From Moraxella nasibovis (GTDB lineage Bacteria; Pseudomonadota; Gammaproteobacteria; Pseudomonadales; Moraxellaceae): DNA of 64,000 nucleotides. Below are positions 27,624 through 36,796 of the stretch, one piece after another (position 1 is the first letter of the stretch; each line of letters begins with the position of its first letter). The stretch covers positions 744,001-808,000 of the forward strand of contig NZ_CP089975.1 of assembly GCF_029581575.1 (NCBI RefSeq), written 5' to 3'. Both the position numbers and the translations under genes were made by a program. Under the pieces are notes generated by a model. It searched no databases and had not been told where the DNA came from. It worked only from the letters and a program-made list of their open reading frames with translations.

Positions 27624-28547
27624 ATGTTTAAGCTGATTTTTAAGCGTACGCTTGAAGCCATTCCGACGATGCTTTTTCTCATCACCATTTCTTTTTTTAT
27701 GATGCGACTGGCACCGGGTAGCCCTTTTACTGGCGAACGCAATCTACCACCTGCGGTCATGGCAAATATCGAGGCCAAATACCACCTAAACGACCCAATG
27801 TGGCTACAATTTTTAAATTATCTAAAACAACTTTTCTTTCATTTTGATTTTGGTCCGTCTTTTAAATACAAAGACTACACCATCAATGAGCTGTTGGCGC
27901 AGTCGTTGCCTGTGTCGGTAGAGATTGGTGTCTGGGCGTTTGTCATCGCTTTGGTGCTGGGCATCACGCTTGGGGTGATCGCCGCCTTAAAGCAAAACAG
28001 CTTTTTTGACTATTCTTTGATGACGGTGGCGATGACGGGCGTGGTGATGCCAAGCTTTGTCAAAGCGCCGCTGTTGGTGCTACTGTTCGCCGTGACTTTA
28101 AAATGGCTGCCAGCAGGTGGCTGGAATGATGGCGCACTCAAAAACATGATTTTGCCTGTGGGTACTTTGGCGATCGCTTATACTTCCAGCATCGCTCGTG
28201 TCACTCGTGGTTCGATGATTGAGGTCATGAACAGTCCTTTCATTCGCACGGCACACGCCAAAGGCTTGCCGATGTCGCACATTCTCCTAAAACATGCGCT
28301 GCGTCCTGCGATGTTGCCAGTGATTTCATTTCTTGGTCCTGCATTTGTGGGCATCATCACAGGCTCAATCGTGATCGAGACGATTTTTGGCTTGCCAGGT
28401 ATTGGTCAGTTGTTTGTTAATGGTGCGCTGAACCGTGATTATAGCTTGGTGCTGAGTTTGACGATTTTGGTGGGGGTATTGACGATTGTGTTTAATGCGA
28501 TCGTGGATATTTTGTACACAGTGATTGACCCGAAAATCAAATATTGA
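27624..28547 (+). CDS. oppB: Oligopeptide ABC transporter permease OppB
   Basis: 307 residues from ATG 27624, with GAGG 6 bases upstream; the longer frame is rejected. Six membrane helices. N-terminal ..FFMMRLAPGSPFTGER.. is typical of OppB/DppB, and the EAA loop is ..NSPFIRTAHAKGLPMSHILLKHALRPAMLPVI... (residues about 200-235), which docks on the ATPase. With OppC it forms the channel for peptides delivered by OppA. oppC starts 12 bases downstream. Confidence 0.95.
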   Translation: MFKLIFKRTLEAIPTMLFLITISFFMMRLAPGSPFTGERNLPPAVMANIEAKYHLNDPMWLQFLNYLKQLFFHFDFGPSFKYKDYTINELLAQSLPVSVEIGVWAFVIALVLGITLGVIAALKQNSFFDYSLMTVAMTGVVMPSFVKAPLLVLLFAVTLKWLPAGGWNDGALKNMILPVGTLAIAYTSSIARVTRGSMIEVMNSPFIRTAHAKGLPMSHILLKHALRPAMLPVISFLGPAFVGIITGSIVIETIFGLPGIGQLFVNGALNRDYSLVLSLTILVGVLTIVFNAIVDILYTVIDPKIKY

Positions 28548-28559
28548 TAAGGATGTAAT

Positions 28560-29453
28560 ATGTCGATAAATAACAACACAGCCGAGACGCCATTGGTGGC
28601 GGTCAAGGGTCGAAGCCTGTGGCAGGATGCGTGGCGTCGTTTTCGCCGTAATAAGGCTGCGATCGCCAGCATAGTGATTTTGGCAATCATCACCGCCTTT
28701 GTGATCATTGCGCCGATGGTGTCGCAGTTTGGCTATGCAGACACAGACTGGGCAAACATGGGAGCGGCACCATCGACTGAGCACGGGCATTATTTTGGCA
28801 CAGATACGCTGGGGCGTGACTTGCTGGTGCGTGTTGCCATCGGTGGACGCATTTCTTTGATGGTGGGCATTGCAGGGGCGTTTGTCGCGGTGCTGATTGG
28901 CACGGTGTATGGGGCGATTTCCGGCTATGCAGGCGGCAAGATTGACATGCTGATGATGCGCTTTTTGGAAGTGCTGAGTGCCTTTCCGTTCATGTTTTTT
29001 GTGATTTTGTTGGTAACTTTGTTCGGTCGTAACATTTTCTTGATTTTTGTGGCGATTGGCTTGGTGTCTTGGCTGGATGTGGCTCGTATGGTGCGAGGTC
29101 AGACACTTAGCCTAAAAAATAAAGAGTTTATTACCGCCGCTCGTGTCACTGGCGTATCCAACTGGAAAATCATCACTCGCCACATCGTGCCAAATGTCTT
29201 GGGCGTGGTCGTGGTCTATGCGTCGTTGGTCGTGCCAGGGATGATTTTGTTTGAGTCTTTCCTAAGCTTTTTGGGTCTGGGCGTACAAGAGCCGATGACG
29301 AGCTGGGGTGCGCTACTTCAAGAGGGTGCGCAGACCATGCAAGTCGCTCCATGGCAGCTCATCGTGCCATCGGTATTTTTGGTGGTGACGCTGTTTTGTT
29401 TTAACTTCATCGGCGATGGTCTGCGTGATGCACTTGACCCCAAAGACAAATAG
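28560..29453 (+). CDS. oppC: Oligopeptide ABC transporter permease OppC
   Basis: 297 residues, six membrane helices after a cytoplasmic N-terminus (..SLWQDAWRRFRRNKAAIAS..). Signature ..HYFGTDTLGRDLLVRVAIGGRISL.. precedes the core and the EAA loop reads ..KEFITAARVTGVSNWKIITRHIVPNV... Partner of OppB. AAGGATG precedes the ATG. The ATPase gene begins 9 bases after the stop. Confidence 0.95.
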   Translation: MSINNNTAETPLVAVKGRSLWQDAWRRFRRNKAAIASIVILAIITAFVIIAPMVSQFGYADTDWANMGAAPSTEHGHYFGTDTLGRDLLVRVAIGGRISLMVGIAGAFVAVLIGTVYGAISGYAGGKIDMLMMRFLEVLSAFPFMFFVILLVTLFGRNIFLIFVAIGLVSWLDVARMVRGQTLSLKNKEFITAARVTGVSNWKIITRHIVPNVLGVVVVYASLVVPGMILFESFLSFLGLGVQEPMTSWGALLQEGAQTMQVAPWQLIVPSVFLVVTLFCFNFIGDGLRDALDPKDK

Positions 29454-29462
29454 GATGTGATG

Positions 29463-31061
29463 ATGAAATTATTAGAAGTAAAAAATCTGGATGTGTATCT
29501 AAAAACTGACGAAGAGCTGGTGCATGCTGTCAAGTCATCATCATTTGAGCTAGAATCTGGACGCACGCTGGCGATCGTCGGTGAGTCTGGTTCTGGTAAG
29601 TCTGTAACTTCTATGGCGATCATGCAGCTTTTGCCAAAGAATATCGTCACTTATGGCGAGGGGTCGTCGGTGCTGTTTGAAGGCGAGGAAATCCTTACCA
29701 AGACCGACAAGCAGATGAGAAGTATCCGTGGCAAGCGCATTGGCATGATTTTCCAAGAGCCGATGACTTCTTTAAATCCATACATGAAAATTGGTCAGCA
29801 GGTCGCTGAGGCGGTGTCGATTCACAATCCAAGCATCAGCAAAGCGGACGCCACCAAGCTTGCCCTACAAACGCTACAAAAGGTCAAAATCCCAAATGCT
29901 GACAAGAAAATGAACTGCTATCCGCACGAGTTTTCTGGTGGTCAGTTGCAGCGCATCATGATTGCGATGGCGATCATCAATGAGCCCGACCTTCTCATCG
30001 CTGATGAGCCGACCACGGCGCTCGATGTAACGACGCAGGCGGAGATTTTGGATCTCATGCGTGAGTTGCAGCGAGACATGGGCATGGCGATCATTTTGAT
30101 CTCGCATGACTTGCGCCTTGTCAAGCAGTATAGCGATGATGTCTGCGTCATGCAGCATGGCGTCATCATCGAGCGGGGCACGACCCAAAGTGTATTCAAT
30201 CAGCCTAAGCACCCTTATACGGTGGAGCTTTTGACACCCATTCCAGAAAGCCATAAGCCTACTATCAGCGATGATGCACCAAGAATCATCACCGCCGATG
30301 ATGTCACGGTGGACTATGTCATCAAGCGCAGCTTTATGGGTAAGCCTGTGCAGGTGTTTAATGCGGTCAAGGGGATTTCGCTGGATTTGAAAGTCGGTGA
30401 GACTTTGGGCATCGTCGGTGAGTCTGGCTCAGGCAAATCAACGCTTGGGCGTGCCATCATGCAGATCGTCGAGTCTGGTGGCGACATTCGCTTTCATGGT
30501 AAAGACATTCGCAGCATCTCGGACCTTGAACGCAAGGCTTTAAAAAAGGACATGCAAATGGTGTTTCAAGACCCATTCAACTCACTCTCCCCACGCTTGA
30601 CGGTGGGCGAGATCATCGCTGAAGGGCTTACGGTGCATCATCCGCAGATGAGCGCTGCTGAGCGTCGTGATCGAGTTGCCAAGATGCTCACCGAAGTCAA
30701 CCTGTCGCCATCGATGATCAATCGCTATCCGCATGAGTTTTCTGGTGGTCAGCGTCAGCGCATTGCGATTGCTCGTGCCATCATTTTGGAGCCGAAGTTT
30801 GTACTGCTTGACGAGCCAACCTCGGCGCTCGACCGCTCAACGCAGATCAAGGTGGTGGAGCTTTTAAACGACCTTCAAGACAAATATGGGCTAAGCTATA
30901 TTTTCATCAGTCATGATTTGTCGGTGGTTAGGGCATTGTCCGACCGAGTCATCGTCATGAGTGAAGGGCGAGTGGTTGAGATGGGTACGGCGCAGCAGAT
31001 TTTTGAAAATCCGCAAGAAGAATACACCAAAATCTTGGTGCAAGCTTCCAACCTTTCTTAA
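29463..31061 (+). CDS. Fused OppD-OppF ABC transporter ATPase
   Basis: 532 residues from ATG 29463, 7 bases after AGGA; a GTG and ATG just upstream are less well spaced. Two complete ATPase domains in one chain. The first has GESGSGKS (about 38), SGGQLQRI and LLIADEPTTALD; the second has GESGSGKS (about 318), SGGQRQRI and LLDEPTSALD. Most Opp systems encode OppD and OppF separately, while fused forms occur as in YejF. No C-terminal 4Fe-4S-binding cysteines are apparent. It energises peptide uptake through OppBC. A terminator ends the operon. Confidence 0.93.
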   Translation: MKLLEVKNLDVYLKTDEELVHAVKSSSFELESGRTLAIVGESGSGKSVTSMAIMQLLPKNIVTYGEGSSVLFEGEEILTKTDKQMRSIRGKRIGMIFQEPMTSLNPYMKIGQQVAEAVSIHNPSISKADATKLALQTLQKVKIPNADKKMNCYPHEFSGGQLQRIMIAMAIINEPDLLIADEPTTALDVTTQAEILDLMRELQRDMGMAIILISHDLRLVKQYSDDVCVMQHGVIIERGTTQSVFNQPKHPYTVELLTPIPESHKPTISDDAPRIITADDVTVDYVIKRSFMGKPVQVFNAVKGISLDLKVGETLGIVGESGSGKSTLGRAIMQIVESGGDIRFHGKDIRSISDLERKALKKDMQMVFQDPFNSLSPRLTVGEIIAEGLTVHHPQMSAAERRDRVAKMLTEVNLSPSMINRYPHEFSGGQRQRIAIARAIILEPKFVLLDEPTSALDRSTQIKVVELLNDLQDKYGLSYIFISHDLSVVRALSDRVIVMSEGRVVEMGTAQQIFENPQEEYTKILVQASNLS

Positions 31062-31077
31062 TAACTCAATGCGTGAC

Positions 31078-31108
31078 AAAAAACGGATCTTAATGATCCG
31101 TTTTTTTT
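31078..31108 (+). terminator. Terminator of the opp operon
   Basis: AAAAAACGGATC pairs with GATCCGTTTTTT. Confidence 0.9.
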
Positions 31109-31154
31109 GCTGTGCATTTGTTGGCGGTGGCTGTCAAAGCTTGGCTTGGAAGCT

Positions 31155-32045
31155 TTAATTTTGAGCCAAGCTCAGTTGTTCTAGCTGCTTTTGACCTACC
31201 CAGTGACGACTGAACTGATGTGCAATGCGCCCTGAGCGACCGCCACGGTTGCCAGCCCATTTGAGCGCCTCACCTCGAGCCTCGTCATCCAAGTCAAGCT
31301 GAGCTTTGGCAAGATGGTGCGCCACGATGTCAAGGTAGGTGTCTTGATTCATCGGATAAAACGACAGCCACAGCCCAAAGCGATCTGACAAAGAGACGGT
31401 TTCATCGATGGTCTCATAAGGATTGACCTCATCGGTCTGACCATTATAAATATTGACATTATCCTTCATCAGCTGTGGCAGTAGGTGGCGGCGATTGCTC
31501 GTGGCATAGACCAGCAGGCGGTCTTGCTCGCTGTCAAGTGCGCCGTCCAGCACGCTTTTTAGGGTGCGATAGCTTTCGTCTTGACCATTGAACGCCAAGT
31601 CATCACAGTACACCAGATAGCGGTTGTTGTTGCCATGTTGCTGTGAGATTTTGATGGCTTGGCGAATTTTGTCAAGATGCAGAAGGTCATCACGAGCCAC
31701 TTCAATCACACGCAGACCATCTGAGTGAAAATTTGCCAATAAGGCTCGCACCAAAGACGATTTGCCTGCGCCACGAGTACCTGTCATCAGTACATGGTTG
31801 GCGGGCAGACCTGCCAAAAACTGACGAGTGTTGGCGATGAGTTTTTGTTTTTGAGTATCGATGCCCAGTAGGTCATCAAGACTTGAGCCAAATGCCACAT
31901 CCAGCGGCACCAAATGACCACGCAAACCACCCACCCAGCGATACGCCAGCACATCAGGGTCTATGCTGATGGGGCTTTGGCTGTGCTCGTCAAAAAAACG
32001 CATGGCAAGCTGAATCAATTCATCGGGTAGGTGGGGTGTGTTCAT
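31155..32045 (-). CDS. DUF815 family P-loop ATPase
   Basis: 296 residues. An AAA-type ATPase: Walker A GTRGAGKSSLVRALL (about residue 91), Walker B ..RYLVYCDDLAFN.., sensor-like ATSNRRHLLP, and ..DRFGLWLSFYPMNQDTYLDIV... These are the features of DUF815, a conserved family of unknown role. The C-terminal ..WAGNRGGRSGRIAHQF.. is also typical. No partner gene is evident. Confidence 0.88.
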   Translation of the reverse strand: MNTPHLPDELIQLAMRFFDEHSQSPISIDPDVLAYRWVGGLRGHLVPLDVAFGSSLDDLLGIDTQKQKLIANTRQFLAGLPANHVLMTGTRGAGKSSLVRALLANFHSDGLRVIEVARDDLLHLDKIRQAIKISQQHGNNNRYLVYCDDLAFNGQDESYRTLKSVLDGALDSEQDRLLVYATSNRRHLLPQLMKDNVNIYNGQTDEVNPYETIDETVSLSDRFGLWLSFYPMNQDTYLDIVAHHLAKAQLDLDDEARGEALKWAGNRGGRSGRIAHQFSRHWVGQKQLEQLSLAQN

Positions 32046-32126
32046 GTCGTCATTATCTTGTGAATGTCATGCCATAAATTAGCACAAAATCGATGATTTG
32101 CCAATCTTTTGTGATGGATTGGCACC

Positions 32127-32157
32127 AAAAAAAGAGCGAATGCCTCGCTCTTTTTAT
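32127..32157 (-). terminator. Terminator after the ypfJ-like gene
   Basis: On the minus strand AAAGAGCGA pairs with TCGCTCTTT, followed by a T-run. Confidence 0.8.
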
Positions 32158-32185
32158 TGCGCTATTTAAAGGGGTGATGGCATCA

Positions 32186-33085
32186 TCAAATCTGACGAGT
32201 GGCGAAAGTGTCGCACTGCTGAATGTCGCCAGATTCAAAGCCACGATAAAACCAGCGCTGACGCTGCTCTGAAGTGCCGTGCGTAAAGCTGTCTGGCACG
32301 GTGTGACCACGAGCTTGGTGTTGTAGATAGTCATCGCCGATTTTTTCGGCGGCATCCAAAGCCTCCTCGATGTCGCCTTTTTGTAGAAACTGCGTGCGCT
32401 CATGATTGTGTCTTGCCCACAGCCCTGCAAAGCAGTCGGCTTGTAGCTCCATGCGTACCGACAAATTGTTGGCGGCAGCTTGGCTGGCTTGTGCCTGAGC
32501 TTGTCGCACTTGCCCTGAAATGCCAAGCAAGGTCTGCACATGATGCCCCACTTCATGGGCAATGACATAGGCTTGGGCGAAGTCGGCGGCTTGGTCTTGG
32601 CGGCTTAGCTCAGTGCCGTTGCGCTCGCCTGTGATGCCCATTTGCGTGCGCATCGCCTTAAAAAACGAAGTGTCTAGGTAGATTTTTTGGTCGGCAGGGC
32701 AGTAAAATGGACCGCTCGCCGAACTCGCTGAGCCACACGCCGACTGCACCGCCCCTGAGAACATCACCAGTTTTGGCTGCTGATAAGTGCCGCCCAGCTT
32801 TTGAAAAATCGGCGTCCAGACATCCTCGGTATCCGCCAAGATGGTCGCCACAAACTCTCGTGATTCTGCTTGGTCGGCGGTCTCGTTGGCAGGTGCTTGT
32901 GCGGTTTGGGTGTTTTGGGTGATGGTCTGAGTCACGCCAAGCGTCGTCTCAGGGCTGATGCCAAACACCTTCCAGACGATGAGCGCCAAAATCAGGCTAA
33001 AAATACTCACTCCGCCCACTTTGCCCGCACGCCCACTACGGCGATCCTCAATGTTTGAGCTTTGTCTGCGACCTCTCCACTGCAT
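32186..33085 (-). CDS. Neutral zinc metallopeptidase, YpfJ/KPN_02809 family
   Basis: 299 residues. A basic N-terminus (MQWRGRRQSSNIEDRRSGR) is typical, then one membrane helix (..GVSIFSLILALIVWKVFG..), so the catalytic part faces the periplasm. Zinc motif HEVGHHVQ (HExxH) is followed by ..MELQADCFAGLWARH.. with a downstream zinc-ligand Glu candidate. Conserved ..CPADQKIYLDTSFF.. also fits. Its substrate is unknown. It ends 38 bases from the DUF815 side terminator and stands as a single gene. Confidence 0.9.
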   Translation of the reverse strand: MQWRGRRQSSNIEDRRSGRAGKVGGVSIFSLILALIVWKVFGISPETTLGVTQTITQNTQTAQAPANETADQAESREFVATILADTEDVWTPIFQKLGGTYQQPKLVMFSGAVQSACGSASSASGPFYCPADQKIYLDTSFFKAMRTQMGITGERNGTELSRQDQAADFAQAYVIAHEVGHHVQTLLGISGQVRQAQAQASQAAANNLSVRMELQADCFAGLWARHNHERTQFLQKGDIEEALDAAEKIGDDYLQHQARGHTVPDSFTHGTSEQRQRWFYRGFESGDIQQCDTFATRQI

Positions 33086-33348
33086 GATTGCTACCTTTTT
33101 GTTAATAAAAATTTGCTCATTATAACGGTTTTTTGATAAAAGTTATAACCCTTTTTAAAAAATTGACAAAAATCTTAGCAAATCTTAATAAATCTTGACA
33201 AAAGGCTTTATGGTGCTTTGCGGCATATGTTATTCGCTGTTTGGTTTATCCACGCCATCAGTGATGAATTTGCCAATCAATTTTCAGATTTTGCCAAAAA
33301 TATGCTATGATGTGGCAGTTTTTAAGCAAAAATAAATAGGAAAATAGC

Positions 33349-34023
33349 ATGGCGAAGTTAGATTACATCACAGTTGAACATAATCCAAACAATCTACCGA
33401 TCACGCATTCGGTGATTTGGCTACATGGCTTGGGGGCGAGTGGCGATGATTTTGTGCCTGTTGTGCCAGAATTGGGGCTAAATCCTGATGTGGGCGTGCG
33501 TTTTATTTTTCCACATGCGCCAAAAATGCCCGTTACCGTCAATGGTGGCTATATCATGCCTGCGTGGTATGATATTTTGGAGATGAGTTTGGAGCGAAAA
33601 GTGGATGTCGCCCAAATCCAAGCATCCAGCGATGCCATCAATGAGCTGATTGACGAGCAGATTGCCCAAGGTGTGCCAAGCCAAAACATCATCATTGCAG
33701 GCTTTTCACAAGGTGGGGCGGTCGCTTATCATACGGTTTTGACTAATAAAAACCGACTGGGCGGTTTGCTTGCGTTATCGACTTATTTTGCCACCGCAGA
33801 GCAGATCGATGGCGTGGCGGTCAATCAAGACATCAGCATCAAAATTGATCATGGCGATTATGATGACATCGTGCCTGCGATTTTGGGCGTGCAAGCCAAG
33901 CAAAAATTGGAAAGGTTGGGATTGACGGCGGAACTCACCACCTATCCGATGGCACATCAGGTATGTTTGTCGCAAATTAAGCAAATCGGTGCGTGGCTAA
34001 ACGAACGCTTTTCTGGTAAATAA
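33349..34023 (+). CDS. Carboxylesterase/lysophospholipase-like alpha/beta hydrolase (PF02230)
   Basis: 224 residues, a single-domain alpha/beta hydrolase. Oxyanion segment ..VIWLHGLGASGDDFVP.., nucleophile GFSQGGAVAYH (Ser about 125), catalytic Asp in HGDYDDIVP and His in YPMAHQVC. The family (EstB, acyl-protein thioesterase-like) hydrolyses short acyl esters. TAGGAAAATAGC before the ATG gives a good ribosome-binding site. Substrate not determinable. Confidence 0.9.
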   Translation: MAKLDYITVEHNPNNLPITHSVIWLHGLGASGDDFVPVVPELGLNPDVGVRFIFPHAPKMPVTVNGGYIMPAWYDILEMSLERKVDVAQIQASSDAINELIDEQIAQGVPSQNIIIAGFSQGGAVAYHTVLTNKNRLGGLLALSTYFATAEQIDGVAVNQDISIKIDHGDYDDIVPAILGVQAKQKLERLGLTAELTTYPMAHQVCLSQIKQIGAWLNERFSGK

Positions 34024-34037
34024 AAACGCAAGAGCCG

Positions 34038-34063
34038 TAGGGGTGAAATATTTTTCACCCTTT
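34038..34063. repeat. GGGGCGAA-type palindrome, single copy
   Basis: TAGGGGTGAA...TTTTCACCCTTT, a diverged member of the family, in the gap between convergent esterase genes. It may double as a terminator. Confidence 0.6.
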
Positions 34064-34099
34064 GATTGTTAAATTTACCAAAAATAAATTAACCAAAAA

Positions 34100-34768
34100 T
34101 CAACGAGCAAATTGCCCAAAGTGCAAAAAATGCACCACTTGTCCAGCGACATTTTTATCAAAAATCAGCCCTGTGTGATTGACGGGCAACAGCAGATAAT
34201 CGGTCGCATTGGGCAAAATGCTTTCAAAGACATAGACCGTACCATCGTGCGGTCTATTTTTTCGCTCATCAGGTGTGCGAAAGTGCCGAAAATTATGCCA
34301 GCTTAATAGGGGCAAGCCTAGTCCTATGGGGCGATTGCCAGCGATGACGCCAAACTCAACACCATCAGGCGGTAAGGGGCAAGTGCCGTCTAGGGCGTCA
34401 GGATAAGCCTTACGCACCAAAGGTGGTAGCAGTCGGTTGGCGTAGTTGGCACAGATACTGCCCTGATGGGGTGTGCCAAGCGTGACACAGCGAGCGATTT
34501 GCCACTGTGGATAATTAACCAAAAAATGCCGAATCACCAATCCGCCCAGACTATGCCCAACCAGATGGATTGGCGTATTGACATTGTGATGATTAAGTAG
34601 ATACTCGTGAATCTTGCGACTGTGCGTGGCGATGGGTTCATGCACGCTTTTGTAGCTGATGGCGTGGGTGGCAAAGCCTGCCTGTTCAAGGTGTTTTGAC
34701 AGGGCGTACATATACCGTCCGTGCATATGCAGACCGTGAATGAGTAGGGCGACAGGCTTAGTATTCAT
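34100..34768 (-). CDS. Alpha/beta hydrolase, lipase-like esterase
   Basis: 222 residues from ATG 34768; an ATG at 34780 and a TTG at 34786 are alternatives and none has a clear ribosome-binding site. ..VALLIHGLHMHGRYMYALSKHLEQAG.. opens the fold and GHSLGGLVIRHF gives the nucleophilic Ser. ..VTLGTPHQGS.. and a late His (..VNHTGLIFD..) suit the lipase class 2/PGAP1-like group. No signal peptide. The infA terminator lies just upstream, so it may rely on read-through or a promoter inside infA. Confidence 0.8.
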   Translation of the reverse strand: MNTKPVALLIHGLHMHGRYMYALSKHLEQAGFATHAISYKSVHEPIATHSRKIHEYLLNHHNVNTPIHLVGHSLGGLVIRHFLVNYPQWQIARCVTLGTPHQGSICANYANRLLPPLVRKAYPDALDGTCPLPPDGVEFGVIAGNRPIGLGLPLLSWHNFRHFRTPDERKNRPHDGTVYVFESILPNATDYLLLPVNHTGLIFDKNVAGQVVHFLHFGQFAR

Positions 34769-34780
34769 CGCTGACAGCAT

Positions 34781-34809
34781 AAACAAAACCCAACCAACGG
34801 GCTGGGTTT
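34781..34809 (-). terminator. Terminator after infA
   Basis: On the minus strand AAACCCA and TGGGTTTT pair around a GC-rich loop, then TGTTT. Confidence 0.7.
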
Positions 34810-34813
34810 GTCA

Positions 34814-35035
34814 TTATTTACCACGATAAGTGATGCGACCTTTTGATAGGTCATAAGGGGTCATCTCAACCTTGACTTTATCGCCAGTCAAAATACGGAT
34901 GTAGTGCTTACGCATTTTACCAGAGATGTGAGCGATGATTTCGTGTCCGTTGTCAAGGCGGACTTTAAATAGAGTGTTTGGCAGAGTGTCAATCACTTCG
35001 CCTTCAAATTCGATGATGTCGTCTTTTTTTGCCAT
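34814..35035 (-). CDS. infA: Translation initiation factor IF-1
   Basis: 73 residues, an S1/OB-fold protein: [68 protein letters not shown]-1 occupies the A site of the 30S subunit during initiation. Length and sequence are near the bacterial consensus. It has its own promoter and terminator. Confidence 0.98.
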   Translation of the reverse strand: MAKKDDIIEFEGEVIDTLPNTLFKVRLDNGHEIIAHISGKMRKHYIRILTGDKVKVEMTPYDLSKGRITYRGK

Positions 35036-35066
35036 AAGTCAAAATCGGATTAAAATGAAAAGTCGT

Positions 35067-35095
35067 ATTATAGTGCAAAGTTGGCACAAATGCAA
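35067..35095 (-). promoter_or_regulatory. infA promoter
   Basis: Minus strand: TTGCAT (35095-35090), 17-base spacer, TATAAT (35072-35067), about 30 bases before the infA ATG. Confidence 0.7.
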
Positions 35096-35321
35096 ATACT
35101 CATTGGAGGTGTGGCGAGCTTGGGTTTTAAAGTTAGCTTAAAACTATAAAAATCATTTTTCTGATATTGGTTAAAATGTGGTCTGGGTTTGTGTTGCTTT
35201 AAGTCAATTTGCAAGCTGTTTGTTCAATCCAGTCTGTGGACTGGCTTGTGATGGTTGTGTGGGCAAATTCGCCATTTTTTAATTGTGTTAAAGCATTACC
35301 AAGCTGTCTTGGTGGTCGGCA

Positions 35322-35404
35322 AGGTTGGATTCAGGCACAAAAGCCAACAAATTCAATGAGTTATATCTTAAAATATTGAGTTTCACATTCGTTCAACCCA
35401 ACCT
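35322..35404. repeat. 83-bp repeat with inverted ends, copy 1 (35096-35605 gap)
   Basis: Starts AGGTTGG and ends CCAACCT, forming 7-base terminal inverted repeats. Copy 2 at 36708-36790 is in the same orientation and differs at about one base. No ORF fits inside it. It resembles a miniature mobile element or a conserved structured repeat. The rest of this gap is AT-rich with no gene seen. Confidence 0.85.
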
Positions 35405-35565
35405 GCTGTGCTAATCCCATATATTGATTTTGTGTAGATTATAAATGCAAAATATTGCGTTTTTAACAAGAAAATTTGCAAAACAGCCTTGACTTTTTTA
35501 CACGCCAATCAGGACAAGGAGTTAAAGAATGGTATATTTTTGTAATTTAAAATTATTGAAACATA

Positions 35566-35595
35566 AAAAGCCTTGCAATATTGCAAGGCTTTTTG
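35566..35595. terminator. Terminator after the MORN gene
   Basis: AAAAAGCCTTGCAAT pairs with ATTGCAAGGCTTTTT, a perfect bidirectional stem. Confidence 0.85.
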
Positions 35596-35605
35596 TTTGG
35601 TTTTT

Positions 35606-36463
35606 TTATTGGGCTTTGGAAGGGGTGGGGTCTGTTAGGTACTGACGAAATGGCAACAGCACTTCTTTTGGGCGTTGTACTTGTTTGCCAAGTTTTTGCA
35701 CCAATTTGGCGTGTTGTTCTTTGGTTAAAAATTCATCAACATAACCATCTTTGAAAATGGCGGGTCGTATCACATAATTATCCTGTAAATAACCATATTT
35801 TTTATGGTCAGGGTGCAGACTTGCGTCATTGACAAACAAATAACGCCCAACGCCATTCATCATACCGTCTTTATGTTGTCCTTCATAGATAATGCCACCA
35901 TCTTTGCTAACCCAAACACCCCAACCATCATAACGACCATTGACAAAGTTGCCGTAATAAATAGCAAGCGGTGTAATGCCTAGTCCTTTGCCGTGTTTTT
36001 TGTGATTTTGCCATTCGCCTGTATATTTTTCGCCATCATCAAAGGTTATTGTGCCGTTACCGTGTCTTTTGTCATCTTGCCAATCGCCTGTATATTCCAC
36101 GCCGTCAGTATATTTCATTGTGCCTTTGCCGTGCATTTTGCCGTCTTTCCAGTCGCCCACATATTCAGCACCAGTAGCATATTTGATTGTGCCTTTGCCG
36201 TGCATTTTGCCGTCTTTCCAGTCTCCCACATAACTGCCTTGTAATTCGCTATGGACATACCATCGCATTTCGCCATATCCTTGTGCATAGCCGTCCACAC
36301 AGTCGCCCGACCAAGTAACACTCTCATCAGGTTGTGGCTTGGGGTTGTAAATCTTACAACCGCTGTCCGTACTGACCAGCCAAGTATCAGTTGCAAAGGC
36401 ACTCGGTGTGCTTATACCAAGCAGTAATACCATAGCCCAAGATGTTTTGATAAAAAGTTTCAT
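35606..36463 (-). CDS. Exported MORN-repeat protein
   Basis: 285 residues with a signal peptide (about 1-24, ..GISTPSAFA). From about 60 to 190 are at least six MORN repeats of 23 residues (G.Y.GDWKDGKMHGKGT.KY..G pattern). MORN repeats form elongated beta-sheets and can bind lipids or proteins; bacterial roles are poorly known. The C-terminal 90 residues (..YLQDNYVIRPAIFKDGYVDEFLT..) show no family I recognise. The gene is bracketed by two 83-bp direct repeats, suggesting an accessory unit. Confidence 0.85.
   Translation of the reverse strand: MKLFIKTSWAMVLLLGISTPSAFATDTWLVSTDSGCKIYNPKPQPDESVTWSGDCVDGYAQGYGEMRWYVHSELQGSYVGDWKDGKMHGKGTIKYATGAEYVGDWKDGKMHGKGTMKYTDGVEYTGDWQDDKRHGNGTITFDDGEKYTGEWQNHKKHGKGLGITPLAIYYGNFVNGRYDGWGVWVSKDGGIIYEGQHKDGMMNGVGRYLFVNDASLHPDHKKYGYLQDNYVIRPAIFKDGYVDEFLTKEQHAKLVQKLGKQVQRPKEVLLPFRQYLTDPTPSKAQ
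36117..36232 (-). repeat. 69-bp tandem DNA repeat in the MORN gene
   Basis: 36117-36163 and 36186-36232 match at 46 of 47 bases with a 69-base period (23 residues), pointing to recent repeat duplication. Confidence 0.9.
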
Positions 36464-36531
36464 GGCTAACTCCTAATGGGATTTTATTGACAACTTTGTT
36501 TAAGAATTTGATTTTAATAAAAATTTTCAAA

Positions 36532-36555
36532 AGAGCGAATTTATATTCGCCCCTA
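36532..36555. repeat. GGGGCGAA-type palindrome, single copy (36464-36796 gap)
   Basis: AGAGCGAATTT..ATTCGCCCCTA. It lies upstream of the MORN gene. The gap also has a GTAAGGTGCGTA-type motif at 36643-36663 and the second 83-bp repeat; no gene is seen. Confidence 0.65.
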
Positions 36556-36707
36556 TGCCACAAGGGTAAATTCTGTATTATTTTCCAAGCTTTTTGGCCA
36601 TACCAACCCTTCCACCACCATTTCTACCATCTCAATTTGGGTGTAAGGTGCGTATAACGTACCGTTTTTTGTGGCTTAAGTTTTTTACGTCTTACGGCTT
36701 AGCCCGT

Positions 36708-36790
36708 AGGTTGGATTCAGGCACAAAAGCCAACAAATTCAATGAGTTATATCTTAAAATATTGAGTTTCACATTCGTTCAAACCAACCT
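36708..36790. repeat. 83-bp repeat with inverted ends, copy 2
   Basis: Same orientation and length as 35322-35404, AGGTTGG...CCAACCT ends. It stops seven bases short of the stop codon of the next gene. Confidence 0.85.
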
Positions 36791-36796
36791 GCCGCG

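Noticed and set aside
34038-34063. Simple terminator only
   Set aside because: It may terminate, but its arms match the dispersed palindrome family, so it was listed as a repeat.
35322-35404. Intact insertion sequence
   Set aside because: 83 bases with inverted ends but no transposase frame; at most a miniature element.
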